Source: Thermoplasmata archaeon UBA61 (GTDB taxonomy: Archaea; Thermoplasmatota; Thermoplasmata; Lutacidiplasmatales; UBA184). From it: 64,000 bases of DNA. Below the pieces are notes generated by a model. That model had not been told where the DNA came from. It did not search any database and saw only the letters and a program-made list of their open reading frames with translations. The position numbers and the translations under genes were made by a program. The stretch spans positions 248,001-312,000 of the forward strand of contig DASW01000003.1 in the NCBI GenBank assembly GCA_002503985.1, in the 5' to 3' direction. Shown in pieces: positions 8,696 to 17,083 of this stretch; the first letter of the stretch is position 1, and each line of letters starts with the position of its first letter.

Positions 8696-9937
8696 ATGCC
8701 CCTCCGGTTGGAGGACACCCGCTCCGGGGAGCGCCGGACGGTCCGACCCCGACCCGGTCGCCCGGTAACGCTCTACGTATGCGGGCCGACGGTCTACGAC
8801 GCGGCCCACGTGGGCCACGCCCGGACCTACCTGTTCTTCGACGTCGTCCGCCGCTTCCTCACCGCCGAGGGGACGCCGGTCTACCACGTGATGAACGTGA
8901 CGGACTTCGAGGACAAGATCGACCACCGGGCGGCCGAGCTCGACCTCACCTGGCGCGCTCTCGCGCGACGGGAGGAGGCGGGCTTCTTCCGGGACATGGG
9001 CGCGTTCGGGATCCTCCCGCCCGCTCAGCGGCCCCGGGCGAGCACGTTCGTTCCCGAGATCATCCGCGTGGTGGAAGCCCTCGCGAAGACGGGGCGGGTC
9101 CGCCGGGAAGGGGACGTCTGGATCTACTCGCCCCCGGACCGGCCGCTCGGCGAGAACTTCCCCACCGATTCGGAACTGGCCCGCCACGCGGTCGTCGAGC
9201 CCGAGCACCCGTTCCCTCGACGGGAGGGGGCGGTGGGCGAGTTCGTGGTCTGGAAGCGACAGGACCCCCCGCTCCCGTCCTGGAAGAGCCGATGGGGCCC
9301 GGGGTCCCCCGGCTGGCACCTCGAATGTTACGCCATGGCCCGCCGCCTTCTCCGGCTCCCGGTGGACCTTCACGGAGGCGGCTTGGACCTGATCTACCCG
9401 CATCACCACGCCGAGAACGCGATCGCCCTGGAGCTCGACCGGAAACCGTTCTCGCGGCTTTTCGTCCACACCGCCTTCGTCCTCCAGGACGGGGCGAAGA
9501 TGTCGAAGTCGACGGGGAACCTCATCTCCCTGCGAACCGCGTTACGTCGGTCCAGCCCGGGCGGTCTCCGCTGGTACCTCCTATCGACCCCGTACCGGGT
9601 CCGTCTCGGGTGGAACCCGCTCGCGCTCGACCGGGCGGACCGGGAGTACCGGGAGCTCCGCCGCCACATCGCCCGCTGGCTGACTCCGGGTGCGGGCGGA
9701 GCCCTCGGCGCCTCCCTGGCCCGCCGCCTGCTCGAGGGCACGCGACGCGACCTCGGTGAGGGGCTGGCGGCCGACCGGGTCATCGAACGGCTTCGCGAGT
9801 TCTCCTCCCAGCTCGCCCGGGACCCGAGCGAACGGGTGGCGCTCGGGGAACGGACGGCCGCGCGCGACGCGCTCCGAGGGGTCGAGGAGCGGACCGGGAT
9901 CCCGCTCCTTCCCGTCAGAGGCCCGAGCGGTCGATGA
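8696..9937 (+). CDS. cysS: Cysteinyl-tRNA synthetase
   Basis: 413 residues; charges tRNA-Cys. Class I signature HIGH appears as HVGH (38-41) after the zinc ligand Cys29 (YVCGPTVYD); KMSKS is present as GAKMSKSTGN (about 262). Further zinc/substrate motifs are GSPGWHLECYAM and DLHGGGLDLIYPHHHAE. It is shorter than the usual about 460 residues because the C-terminal anticodon-binding part is reduced. A TATA-like stretch (cgttatg at 8664) precedes it by about 30 nt. The 3' end overlaps the convergent thiolase gene by 23 nt. Confidence 0.95.
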   Translation: MPLRLEDTRSGERRTVRPRPGRPVTLYVCGPTVYDAAHVGHARTYLFFDVVRRFLTAEGTPVYHVMNVTDFEDKIDHRAAELDLTWRALARREEAGFFRDMGAFGILPPAQRPRASTFVPEIIRVVEALAKTGRVRREGDVWIYSPPDRPLGENFPTDSELARHAVVEPEHPFPRREGAVGEFVVWKRQDPPLPSWKSRWGPGSPGWHLECYAMARRLLRLPVDLHGGGLDLIYPHHHAENAIALELDRKPFSRLFVHTAFVLQDGAKMSKSTGNLISLRTALRRSSPGGLRWYLLSTPYRVRLGWNPLALDRADREYRELRRHIARWLTPGAGGALGASLARRLLEGTRRDLGEGLAADRVIERLREFSSQLARDPSERVALGERTAARDALRGVEERTGIPLLPVRGPSGR

Positions 9938-11120
9938 CCACGCTGAGCCCGTTACCCCCGCCCATGCACGCCGTGGCGAGCCCGAGACGGGTCTTCGACC
10001 GAACGAGCTCCTGAACGAGCGTCACGACGATCCGGGCACCGCTCGCGCCGATCGGATGGCCGAGCGCGACCGCGCCGCCGTGGACGTTGAACTGCTCCTC
10101 CGTGAACCCGAACGTCCGCTGGACGGCGATGGAGGCCGAGGAGAACGCCTCGTTGTGCTCGACCCGGTCGAAATCCGAGGGCTTGAGACCGGTCCGCTCG
10201 AGATGCTTCTTGACGGTCGGGATCGGCGCTTCCATGACATCCCGAGGGTGAACGCCACCCTCGGCGGTAGAGTGGACCCACGCGATGGGCTTCAGGCCGC
10301 GCTGCTCGACCTCGCGACGGCTCACGAACACGAGCGCGACCGCGCCGTCGGAGATCTGGGAGGAGTTGCCGGCCGTGAGGACCCCGTTCGGGCCGAACGC
10401 CGGCTTCAGTTTCCCGAGCGCTTGGAGCGAGGTGTCCGCCCGGGGGCACTCGTCGCGGGCCAGGCCGGGACCGCCGGGCGGCATCCCGGGCGGGACGGGG
10501 ACGACCTCGCTCGAGAACGTCCCGTCCTCCATGGCCTTCACGGCCCGTTGATTGCTGCGAAGGGCGAAGGCATCCACCTCGGCCCGGGTGAGCCCGAAGT
10601 GCTGGGCGACGCGCTCGCCGGTGAGGCCCATGAGCTCGTGCTCGTCGTACGCGTCCATGAGCCCGTCCCGCTGCATCGCGTCGTCCATCGTGTGCGGTCC
10701 CGGCTTGCTGCCCCAGCGAAGGCTACCCGGAAGCAGGTGGGGCGCGTTCGACATGCTCTCCATCCCCCCGACGAGGACCCGGTCGAACTCTTCGGCCCGG
10801 ATCGCCGTGAATCCCAGGAGGATCGCCTTCAGGCCCGAGCCGCAGACCATGTTCACGGTCGCGGCGCCGACGCTGTCGGGGATCCCCGCCCCGCGGAGGA
10901 CTTGACGCGCAGGGTTCTGCCCCACGCCGGCCTGGATCCCCTGGCCGAACAGGACCTCCTCGACCTCTTCGGCTCGGATCCCGGACCGCTCGATCGCGGC
11001 TCGCGCGACGTGGCTCCCGAGCGCCGGCGCGGAGAGGCCCCGCAAGGCTCCTCCGAACCGGCCGATGGGAGTGCGCACCGCCGAAAGGATAGCGACGGAA
11101 GGTTCCGTACGGTTGGTCAT
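9915..11120 (-). CDS. Acetyl-CoA C-acyltransferase (thiolase)
   Basis: 401 residues, a full-length thiolase. The acyl-accepting Cys is C93 (NMVCGSGLKA); the GGAVALGHPIGASGAR motif holds the active-site His, and the second catalytic Cys is in ATACMGGGNG at the C-terminus. It can cleave or condense acetoacetyl-CoA or longer 3-ketoacyl-CoAs; without the HMG-CoA synthase/DUF35 neighbours of the archaeal mevalonate thiolase, a degradative or general biosynthetic role is possible. With acyl-CoA dehydrogenase (30636) and methylmalonyl-CoA mutase it fits acyl-CoA catabolism (inference). A TATA-like cgttatcctc lies about 30 nt upstream. Confidence 0.93.
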   Translation of the reverse strand: MTNRTEPSVAILSAVRTPIGRFGGALRGLSAPALGSHVARAAIERSGIRAEEVEEVLFGQGIQAGVGQNPARQVLRGAGIPDSVGAATVNMVCGSGLKAILLGFTAIRAEEFDRVLVGGMESMSNAPHLLPGSLRWGSKPGPHTMDDAMQRDGLMDAYDEHELMGLTGERVAQHFGLTRAEVDAFALRSNQRAVKAMEDGTFSSEVVPVPPGMPPGGPGLARDECPRADTSLQALGKLKPAFGPNGVLTAGNSSQISDGAVALVFVSRREVEQRGLKPIAWVHSTAEGGVHPRDVMEAPIPTVKKHLERTGLKPSDFDRVEHNEAFSSASIAVQRTFGFTEEQFNVHGGAVALGHPIGASGARIVVTLVQELVRSKTRLGLATACMGGGNGLSVVIDRSGL

Positions 11121-11206
11121 GGGTTAGCGAGCGGACACGCGATTATGAGGATAACGTGCCCCCAGCCAATGCGCCCTTCCCCGGCCCGTCGGGCGGGGCG
11201 TCGTCG

Positions 11207-11938
11207 TCAGTCCTCTTCGACCCGAGGAGCGAGCAGGTAGCGGCCTTCGCCGCGGCCGGCGCTCATCGCGAACTCGATCTTGAGGGGGTACTCGTTCCCG
11301 ACGTGGAGCGTCGTCTCCTCCGCCGCGATCGACTTCACCATCGCCGAGAAGAAGTCGAGCGGGTACATGCTCTTCACCGGCTCCTTCACTTCGAGGCGGG
11401 TGAGCGAGTCCTTCGGGATCCGTAGGTCGAGCCGGTCCGTGTCGCCCTCGGAGTGCATCGTGAAGGCGTCGGGCTCGAGCGAGAGCGTGACGTGGTCGGT
11501 GAAGCTCTCGCTTCCCCGGATGCCCTGGCGCATGTCCTCGGTCTTGACGGTGACGCTCGCGGGCGGGCTCACGTTCGGCACCTTCGGGTCGGTGATCCCC
11601 GCCGGGTCGACGATCGCCATCTGACGGGTGAGGCGACCGACCGCCGCCACGAGGCGGTTCTTGCCGTCGAACTGGAGGTCGATGATATCGCCGGGTTTCG
11701 AGAGTCGGAGGACCTCCTTGAGCTTCTCGACGTCCACGCCGATATCGGTGCTCTCCCCCGTGAACTCCTCGAAGACGCCCTTCTGGAGCTTGAGGACGAG
11801 CATGGCGACGTGGGACGGGTCGACGGCCTTCGCTTCGAGACCGTCCTTCGAGATGGTCAGCTTGACCTCGCTCACCAGCGTCGAGACGACCTCGACGACC
11901 TCACGGAGGTTTTCCATCTTGATGCGAAGCTTGAACAT
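11207..11938 (-). CDS. pcn: DNA polymerase sliding clamp (PCNA)
   Basis: 243 residues, the usual archaeal PCNA length. The ring-forming clamp tethers polymerases B and D, FEN1 and ligase to DNA. Diagnostic features are the N-terminal ISKDGLEAKAVDPSHVAML, the interdomain region with LQFDGKN and the C-terminal YPLKIEFAMSAGRGEGRYLLAPR, close to the standard PCNA ending. A T-rich TATA-like box (ctttttag, about 11972) lies about 35 nt upstream. A single copy is seen; homotrimer is expected. Confidence 0.96.
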   Translation of the reverse strand: MFKLRIKMENLREVVEVVSTLVSEVKLTISKDGLEAKAVDPSHVAMLVLKLQKGVFEEFTGESTDIGVDVEKLKEVLRLSKPGDIIDLQFDGKNRLVAAVGRLTRQMAIVDPAGITDPKVPNVSPPASVTVKTEDMRQGIRGSESFTDHVTLSLEPDAFTMHSEGDTDRLDLRIPKDSLTRLEVKEPVKSMYPLDFFSAMVKSIAAEETTLHVGNEYPLKIEFAMSAGRGEGRYLLAPRVEED

Positions 11939-12035
11939 CCCGCGCCTCGGCGTGACACATCGGTCCCCTCTAAAAAGGTTGCCGAGAGCGACCCGCCCCC
12001 GAAAGCGGTTTCTCCGCCGGTGATTCCCGTCCCGC

Positions 12036-12791
12036 GTGACCGAGCTCGCGTTCCTGGTGGACCCGGCGGCCGCCTACGTCCGGATGTTCCGCGGACGGGT
12101 CACCGCGCTCCCTCCCGGCGGGGTGGTCCTGGACCGTACCTTCTTCTACCCCACGGGGGGCGGGCAACCCAACGACCGAGGGACGCTCGGGCCACCGGGG
12201 GAGGAGCCGGCGGAGGTGGTCGACGTCACCAAGTCGGGCGCGTCGGTCGTTCACCGGATCCGAGGACCCCCGAACGTCCTCCGTCGCTTCTCGGTGGGCG
12301 CTGAGGTCGAGGGGACCCTCGATTGGGACCGCCGCTACCGTCACATGCGCCTGCACACGGGCCAGCACCTACTGAGCGCGCGCATCTTCGCACGGACCGG
12401 ATTGCGGACCCGAAAGGCCCAGCTCGCCGGCAGCGCCGCGACCCTCGACCTCGAAGGGAGCCTGCCGTCGGGAGTGCTTCCTCTGCTCGCTATGGACCTC
12501 GCCGAAGCGTTGGCCCACCCTCACCCGGTGACGCTGCGCCACGTTCCCCGGGCCGAGTGGGACCGCAACCCGTTCGCGGCGCGATCGGGGCTCGTCCCGC
12601 TTCCGGCCCAGGTCGACCCGGTCCGGGTCGTGGAGATCGAGGCCTCGGACGTCTGTCCGTGCGGCGGCACGCATCTTCGCTCGACCCGAGAGATCGGCCG
12701 GGTGAACCTCCGTCCGCCGGTGCCCACGAACGGGGGCGACCGGGTCGGGTTCAGCCTCGAGGAGCCTTCGCTGCCCACTCCGCCCGAGTGA
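12036..12791 (+). CDS. alaX: Alanyl-tRNA editing protein AlaX
   Basis: 251 residues from GTG 12036. Free-standing editing domain that hydrolyses Ser-tRNA(Ala) (and Gly-tRNA(Ala)) in trans. The N-terminal glycine-rich barrel has FFYPTGGGQPNDRG (about 37-49), typical of the AlaX-M class. Zinc ligands are H107 and H111 (LHTGQH) with C207/C209 and H213 (VCPCGGTHLRST). The C-Ala domain of long AlaX-L proteins is absent. The 3' end overlaps the convergent acetyltransferase gene by 41 nt. Confidence 0.92.
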   Translation: MTELAFLVDPAAAYVRMFRGRVTALPPGGVVLDRTFFYPTGGGQPNDRGTLGPPGEEPAEVVDVTKSGASVVHRIRGPPNVLRRFSVGAEVEGTLDWDRRYRHMRLHTGQHLLSARIFARTGLRTRKAQLAGSAATLDLEGSLPSGVLPLLAMDLAEALAHPHPVTLRHVPRAEWDRNPFAARSGLVPLPAQVDPVRVVEIEASDVCPCGGTHLRSTREIGRVNLRPPVPTNGGDRVGFSLEEPSLPTPPE

Positions 12792-13302
12792 CCCCGTAGA
12801 CGCGGACGTCGTGCCAGCGTCCGTGATGGAACAGCGCGGACCGTAGGGTCCCTTCGTGACGGAACCCCAGCCCCTCCACGAGGCGGTAGGACGCCACGTT
12901 CTCGGTGTCACACGTGGCGCCGACGCGCTCCACGGCGCTGGTGGCGAACAGGTGGTCGATGAGCAGCCGGACCGACTCTCGTCCCAGACCCTGCCCGCGG
13001 GCGGCGCGGTCGCCGAGCACGTACCAGACGTCAGTGTATTCCAGGACAGGGTGCGCGCGGTAATGGCCCACAGCGCCCACGACCCTTCCCTCGTCCTTCC
13101 GCTCGACGGCGAAGCGGGGCGCGAGCGATGCGGGGTCCTCGGCCGCAGCGGTCACGGCCTGGGAGAACTCGTCGAACGTGTCGACGGAGAAGCGGTCGAA
13201 CGGCGCGATGGTCTCCGGGTCGTTGTACCAGGCGAACACCGAGGGGTAATCGGCCGGAACGAGCGGACGCAGCCGGACCCGGGTTCCTTCGAGGACGGTC
13301 AT
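12751..13302 (-). CDS. GNAT N-acetyltransferase, RimJ/RimL-like
   Basis: 183 residues with the full GNAT fold. The start VLEGTRVRLRPLVPADYP and the acetyl-CoA pyrophosphate loop ARGQGLGRE (about 105-113), then NVASYRLVEGLGFRHEGTLR, match the RimJ/RimL subgroup that acetylates protein N-termini or small amines. Substrate unknown. Seven nucleotides after the next upstream gene's stop, so likely cotranscribed with the winged-helix gene at 13309-13704. Confidence 0.88.
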   Translation of the reverse strand: MTVLEGTRVRLRPLVPADYPSVFAWYNDPETIAPFDRFSVDTFDEFSQAVTAAAEDPASLAPRFAVERKDEGRVVGAVGHYRAHPVLEYTDVWYVLGDRAARGQGLGRESVRLLIDHLFATSAVERVGATCDTENVASYRLVEGLGFRHEGTLRSALFHHGRWHDVRVYGVTRAEWAAKAPRG

Positions 13303-13308
13303 CCCGCC

Positions 13309-13704
13309 TCAATCGGCGGAGGGTCCCCGAGGGAACTTGGTCGATGGCCCGCCTCCGGACTCGGCGACGGCGGCCGCTTCGCCCGACACGGTCACCGAGC
13401 TCCCTTCCCCTTCCTCGCCCCGATGGTACTCGAGCGCTTTGCGGTGTCCGCTCGGAGTGAGGGAGAACACGTGCTTCGGCTCCGAGTAGCCTACGACGTA
13501 CTGGGTGCGTCGGTAGATCAGGCGACCGATCTCGAGCACCCGGAGCGCCTGCTTCACCTCGTTCAGGTCCTCGTTGGCGAACTTCCTCAGGATCCCGAAC
13601 TCGGTCGTCCACTGGGAGGCTTCGAACCGGATCTGCTGTCCGCGGTGCTCCAACAGGTGCAGGAGGAGCAGGCGTTGCAGACGGTCGAGTTCCTCCGAAG
13701 GCAT
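13309..13704 (-). CDS. Winged-helix-like small protein, function unknown
   Basis: 131 residues. Residues 1-85 look like a winged helix: helix LDRLQRLLLLHLLEH, then EFGILRKFANEDLNEVKQALRVLEIGRL as a recognition-helix region and a beta wing (LIYRRTQYVVGYSEPKHVFSLTP). The last 35 residues are low-complexity (Gly/Ser/Glu). It may be a DNA-binding regulator; no effector domain is visible. Located between a 74-residue unknown protein and the GNAT gene on the same strand, with 20- and 6-nt gaps, suggesting one transcript. No specific family recognised. Confidence 0.7.
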   Translation of the reverse strand: MPSEELDRLQRLLLLHLLEHRGQQIRFEASQWTTEFGILRKFANEDLNEVKQALRVLEIGRLIYRRTQYVVGYSEPKHVFSLTPSGHRKALEYHRGEEGEGSSVTVSGEAAAVAESGGGPSTKFPRGPSAD

Positions 13705-13723
13705 CTGTAGGTCCGGTGAATTC

Positions 13724-13948
13724 TCAGGAGATGGTCGTGATCTCGTAGTTCACATCAAGGCCCTTGAGACGTTCGTGCATCTCGGTCATGAGGCGGATGA
13801 CATCCTCGATCGGGGCTTTGTCCTTCCATTTGTAGACAAAGTCGTGCATCCCCATCGACTCCTCGAAGCCGAGGCCTTTCATGGCCTCCACGACCTTCAT
13901 CGGGTTCGCGCCTTCGGAGTGAAAGGTCATCCGGACGTAGGTACGCAT
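13724..13948 (-). CDS. Conserved small protein (74 aa), function unknown
   Basis: 74 residues, predicted beta-alpha-alpha-beta: N-terminal strand RTYVRMTFHSEG, a helix with VVEAMKGLGFEESMGMHDF, a central strand FVYKWKD, helix PIEDVIRLMTEMHERL and final strand NYEITTIS. The layout resembles small ferredoxin-like/ACT-size domains but no family is recognised. It is first in a three-gene minus-strand group and is divergent from the sugar epimerase. A TATA-like cctaaactcc at about 13983-13990 lies some 40 nt upstream. Confidence 0.75.
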   Translation of the reverse strand: MRTYVRMTFHSEGANPMKVVEAMKGLGFEESMGMHDFVYKWKDKAPIEDVIRLMTEMHERLKGLDVNYEITTIS

Positions 13949-13999
13949 AACCCGTCCCCCCCCGGGACACTGGGTGCAGGGAGTTTAGGCGGCCGTTCG

Positions 14000-14010
14000 C
14001 TTATATATGC
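14000..14010 (+). promoter_or_regulatory. TATA box for the epimerase gene
   Basis: cttatatatgc, centred 28 nt before the ATG at 14033, predicting a leaderless transcript and fixing the start well downstream of other in-frame codons. Confidence 0.7.
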
Positions 14011-14032
14011 TTCCCCACCTCCATTCGTCCCC

Positions 14033-15019
14033 ATGACGGACCGTCCCCTCGAGGGGCCTGTGGTCGTCACCGGCGGGGCGGGCGCGATCGGTTCCGTTCT
14101 CGTCCGATCGCTGCTCGAACGCGCGAGCGAGGTGCGGGTCATCGACAACCTCTCGAGCGGTCGTCGGGAGCACCTCACCCCCGGTCCTGGGGGCAAGAAG
14201 GCCCTCCTGACCGTGGCGGACCTGAAGAACCCGGCCTCCTACGCGGACCTCTTCCGCGACGCGTCGGCCGTGTGGCACCTCGCGACGAACCCGGACATCC
14301 GCAAGGGGATGTCCGACCCCCGCCTCGACCTCGAGGAGGGAACGGTAGCCACCTTCCACGTCCTCGAAGCCGCCCGACGCCATGACGTCCCTCGCGTGGC
14401 GTTCTCCTCCTCGAGCGTGGTCTACGGGCTCGCGACGGTCTTCCCGACCCCCGAGGAGTACGGTCCGCTCCAGCCCCAGTCCCTCTACGGGGCGGCGAAG
14501 CTCGCCGCGGAGGGACTCCTCACGGCCTACGCTCACTCCTACGGGCTGACGGTCCACATCTTCCGGTTCGCGAACGTGATCGGGCCCCACATGACGCACG
14601 GGATCCTCCCGGATTTCTTCGACAAGCTCCGCCGCGACCCGACCCGCCTCGAGATCCTCGGGGACGGGCGTCAATCCAAGAGCTACCTCCGTACCGAGGA
14701 CTGTGTCGCCGGGATGCTCCACGCGACCGAGCGCTCGCGCGACCGGGTGAACGTCTTCAACCTTGGAGCGGTCGACCAGATCTCCGCGCGGGAGATCGGC
14801 GAGAAGGTGGTCGCGGCCCACGGCAGCCGCGCCCGGATCGAGTACACGGGCGGGGAACGCGGCTGGGCCGGGGACGTCCCCCTCCAGCTCCTCTCGATCC
14901 GACGGATGCAGGCGCTCGGCTGGGAACCTCGATGGAACAGCGCCCAGGCGGTCGACCAGGCCATCGCGGAGCTGGTCGAGGCTCGCGGCGTTCGCACCGG
15001 AGCCGGACCCGGCACCTAG
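14033..15019 (+). CDS. NAD-dependent sugar epimerase/dehydratase (UDP-glucose 4-epimerase-like)
   Basis: 328 residues, extended short-chain dehydrogenase. The NAD-binding motif is VVTGGAGAIGSVLVRSLL (about 9-26) and NLSSGRREHL follows as in GalE-type enzymes. The catalytic triad is SSSSVVYG (Ser) with YGAAKLAAEG (Tyr-x3-Lys). It probably interconverts nucleotide sugars (e.g. UDP-glucose/galactose) for glycans. It abuts two glycosyltransferase genes, which suggests cell-surface glycan or protein glycosylation; exact substrate cannot be read. The 3' end overlaps the convergent GT4 gene by 4 nt. Confidence 0.9.
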   Translation: MTDRPLEGPVVVTGGAGAIGSVLVRSLLERASEVRVIDNLSSGRREHLTPGPGGKKALLTVADLKNPASYADLFRDASAVWHLATNPDIRKGMSDPRLDLEEGTVATFHVLEAARRHDVPRVAFSSSSVVYGLATVFPTPEEYGPLQPQSLYGAAKLAAEGLLTAYAHSYGLTVHIFRFANVIGPHMTHGILPDFFDKLRRDPTRLEILGDGRQSKSYLRTEDCVAGMLHATERSRDRVNVFNLGAVDQISAREIGEKVVAAHGSRARIEYTGGERGWAGDVPLQLLSIRRMQALGWEPRWNSAQAVDQAIAELVEARGVRTGAGPGT

Positions 15020-16053
15020 GCCGGCGATTTCGCGGCGCTCACGGAAGCGTAGACGCCTAGGTGCGCTTCGACGACCTTGGGCCAGGAGTACCTGCTCTCG
15101 GCGGCCGCACGGGCCCGGTCTCCCATCTCCCGTCGGAGCCGGTCGTTCGCGACCAGTCCGGTGACCCGTTCTCGGATCGCCGCGACGAAGGCGGCAGGGT
15201 CCTTGTCGGGCAGCGACCAGCCGGTCAGCCCCTCCTCCACGACCCCTTCGACGGCGGAGCCCCCGACGACCGGCAAACCGGAGGCGAGGGCCTCTAAGAC
15301 CGTGGCCGATAGGATCTCGACCGAGCTGGGGTGGATGAGGAAGTCGCTCTCCGCGTAGAGTCGGTCGAGCTCGTCTGCCGAGACCTCCCCGAGCATCTCG
15401 ACCTGGTCACCGGCCGACCGTACCGCGGCCGCGTATTCGGCGGACGGCATCGGTCCGGCGATCCGAAGGTGGACCCCCAGGCCTCGCAGGGCTCGCGCCG
15501 CCATCTCCCACCGCTTGAACGGGAGCACCACCCCGACGCCGAGCGCGTTGCGCCCCGAGCGCCGGTCCCATTCGGGATGGAAGCGCGTGCTGTCGACCCC
15601 GAACGGGATCACCGTAATCGAAGGAAGTGGAGGCCGGACCGTGGAAACCATCGTTCGCGCGAGGGTGGGAGTCAGCGCGACGACGGCCTTGGCCCGCCGG
15701 ACGGCGCGGCGCTCGAGCCAGTACCCCCAGCGGTGGGACCAACGCTCACGATAGAACCAGTGACGCGAGTGGGACGTGTAGACGAACGGGTACCCGCTGA
15801 ACGCGAGCCGGTTCGCGACCACCGGGGTGTGCGCGTGAAGCACGTCGTACTCCTGCCCCTTGAGGAGGCGGGGGAGTTCCCACGCGAAGGGGTATTCATC
15901 GATCGTCCGTCGACGGCGGACCCGGTTCACGACCTCCGCCTCGTGTCCCGCCGCGATGAGCGCCGTCCGGAAGTCCGCGAGGATACGCTCGATCGCGCCG
16001 TAGCCGGTCGGAGGTATCGGCTGGACCCCCCCTCCGATCAGGAGAATCCGCAC
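15016..16053 (-). CDS. Glycosyltransferase family 4
   Basis: 345 residues from GTG 16053 (VRILLIGGGV, the first Rossmann strand of GT-B enzymes); longer upstream extensions are Pro/Arg-rich shadow sequence. Retaining GT-B transferase using a nucleotide sugar. N-terminal acceptor domain has YGAIERI and DVLHAHTP; the C-terminal donor domain has FGVDSTRFHPEW, VVLPFKRWE and the E-x7-E-like region HPSSVEILSATVLEALASGLPVV. An AT-rich box (ccttaatcc, about 16072-16080) lies 20-27 nt upstream. Divergent from the GT2 gene and convergent with the epimerase. Confidence 0.88.
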   Translation of the reverse strand: MRILLIGGGVQPIPPTGYGAIERILADFRTALIAAGHEAEVVNRVRRRRTIDEYPFAWELPRLLKGQEYDVLHAHTPVVANRLAFSGYPFVYTSHSRHWFYRERWSHRWGYWLERRAVRRAKAVVALTPTLARTMVSTVRPPLPSITVIPFGVDSTRFHPEWDRRSGRNALGVGVVLPFKRWEMAARALRGLGVHLRIAGPMPSAEYAAAVRSAGDQVEMLGEVSADELDRLYAESDFLIHPSSVEILSATVLEALASGLPVVGGSAVEGVVEEGLTGWSLPDKDPAAFVAAIRERVTGLVANDRLRREMGDRARAAAESRYSWPKVVEAHLGVYASVSAAKSPA

Positions 16054-16142
16054 GTCCCTGCGAGACCCCTTGGGATTAAGGTCTTGGCGCTCTGGGGCCT
16101 GAGGGGAATTCGACCCGACCGGCTCGTCGGGGACAGAGAACA

Positions 16143-17021
16143 ATGGGAGCGGTGTGCGTCGAGGTCGCGGTCCGCGACGACCCCCGCCTGCTCGACGCCC
16201 TCGCCTCCCTCGACCGCCAAGAGCGACGGCCCGACCGGGTCCTCGTGGCAACCTCGCCCGCCACCCCGCAGGCTCTCCTGGACGAGGCCCGGCGGAGGTT
16301 CCCCACGCTTCCCCTCGTGTTCGGGCGGTACCCGAATGGCCCGGTCGAAGCCCGGTCCGCGAGCCTTCCCGACATCGTCGAGCCGGTGACGGCGTTCCTG
16401 GATTCCGACGAGCGGGCCCCTCCCGAGTGGCTGCGCCTCCTGGTGGCGCCGATCGAGGGCGGCACCGCCGACTTCAGCGGCGGTCCGACGAGGCCGCTAC
16501 GTCCTCCCGAAGGGTCGCTCGAGCGCTACTCGGTGCTTCTCGAGGAGTCGATCTACGCCGACCTCGTCCCTCAGCGGGTCTCGTACCTCCCGCTACAGAA
16601 CACCGCCTGGAGGACCGACTTGCTTCGCCAGCTCGGGATCGACCCGCGGATCTCGGCCGAGGACCATGACCTCGAGACCCGGGCCGCGCAGCTGGGAAAG
16701 GTCGGCCTGTACGTCCCGAACGCCTGGGTGTATCACGATAAGGCCACGGAGTCGAGCTTCTCCCGGTGGGCCCGCAAGCGCTTCCACTACCAGGTCGGGA
16801 TGGCGATGTCGCTGATGAAGAACGGCGAGCTCGGTGGCAGGCTCGCCGAACGCCGCCGACCCGTGAACCACCCGCTCCGGTTCGTCGAGGCGGGGTTGAA
16901 GCCGTTCGCCTTCCTAACCGCTATGGTCCGCTGGCACCGGGTCTCGACCCCCGCCGAGCGGGCGCGGCGTCGACCCCCTTCCCCGAAGGCACCCGACCCA
17001 CGGCAGAGGGACCGAGCGTAG
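16143..17021 (+). CDS. Glycosyltransferase family 2 (GT-A)
   Basis: 292 residues. GT-A fold: an N-terminal strand VCVEVAVRDDPRLLDALASL, the metal/nucleotide-binding acidic motif AFLDSDERAPPEWL (about 83-96, a DxD-like element), an acceptor-site AEDHDLETRAAQLG, and a C-terminal basic segment (WARKRFHYQVGMAMSL) likely to touch the membrane. These transfer sugars to lipid-linked or protein acceptors. Neighbouring GT4 and epimerase genes point to a small glycan cluster. Start ATG 16143 chosen because the upstream 89 nt is shared with the divergent GT4 promoter. Confidence 0.85.
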   Translation: MGAVCVEVAVRDDPRLLDALASLDRQERRPDRVLVATSPATPQALLDEARRRFPTLPLVFGRYPNGPVEARSASLPDIVEPVTAFLDSDERAPPEWLRLLVAPIEGGTADFSGGPTRPLRPPEGSLERYSVLLEESIYADLVPQRVSYLPLQNTAWRTDLLRQLGIDPRISAEDHDLETRAAQLGKVGLYVPNAWVYHDKATESSFSRWARKRFHYQVGMAMSLMKNGELGGRLAERRRPVNHPLRFVEAGLKPFAFLTAMVRWHRVSTPAERARRRPPSPKAPDPRQRDRA

Positions 17022-17083
17022 TCCCGTGGAGCCGCCGTCCGCCCTCGAGAAAACCTTATCCCGCCCCCCGGTTCGGCGAGGCG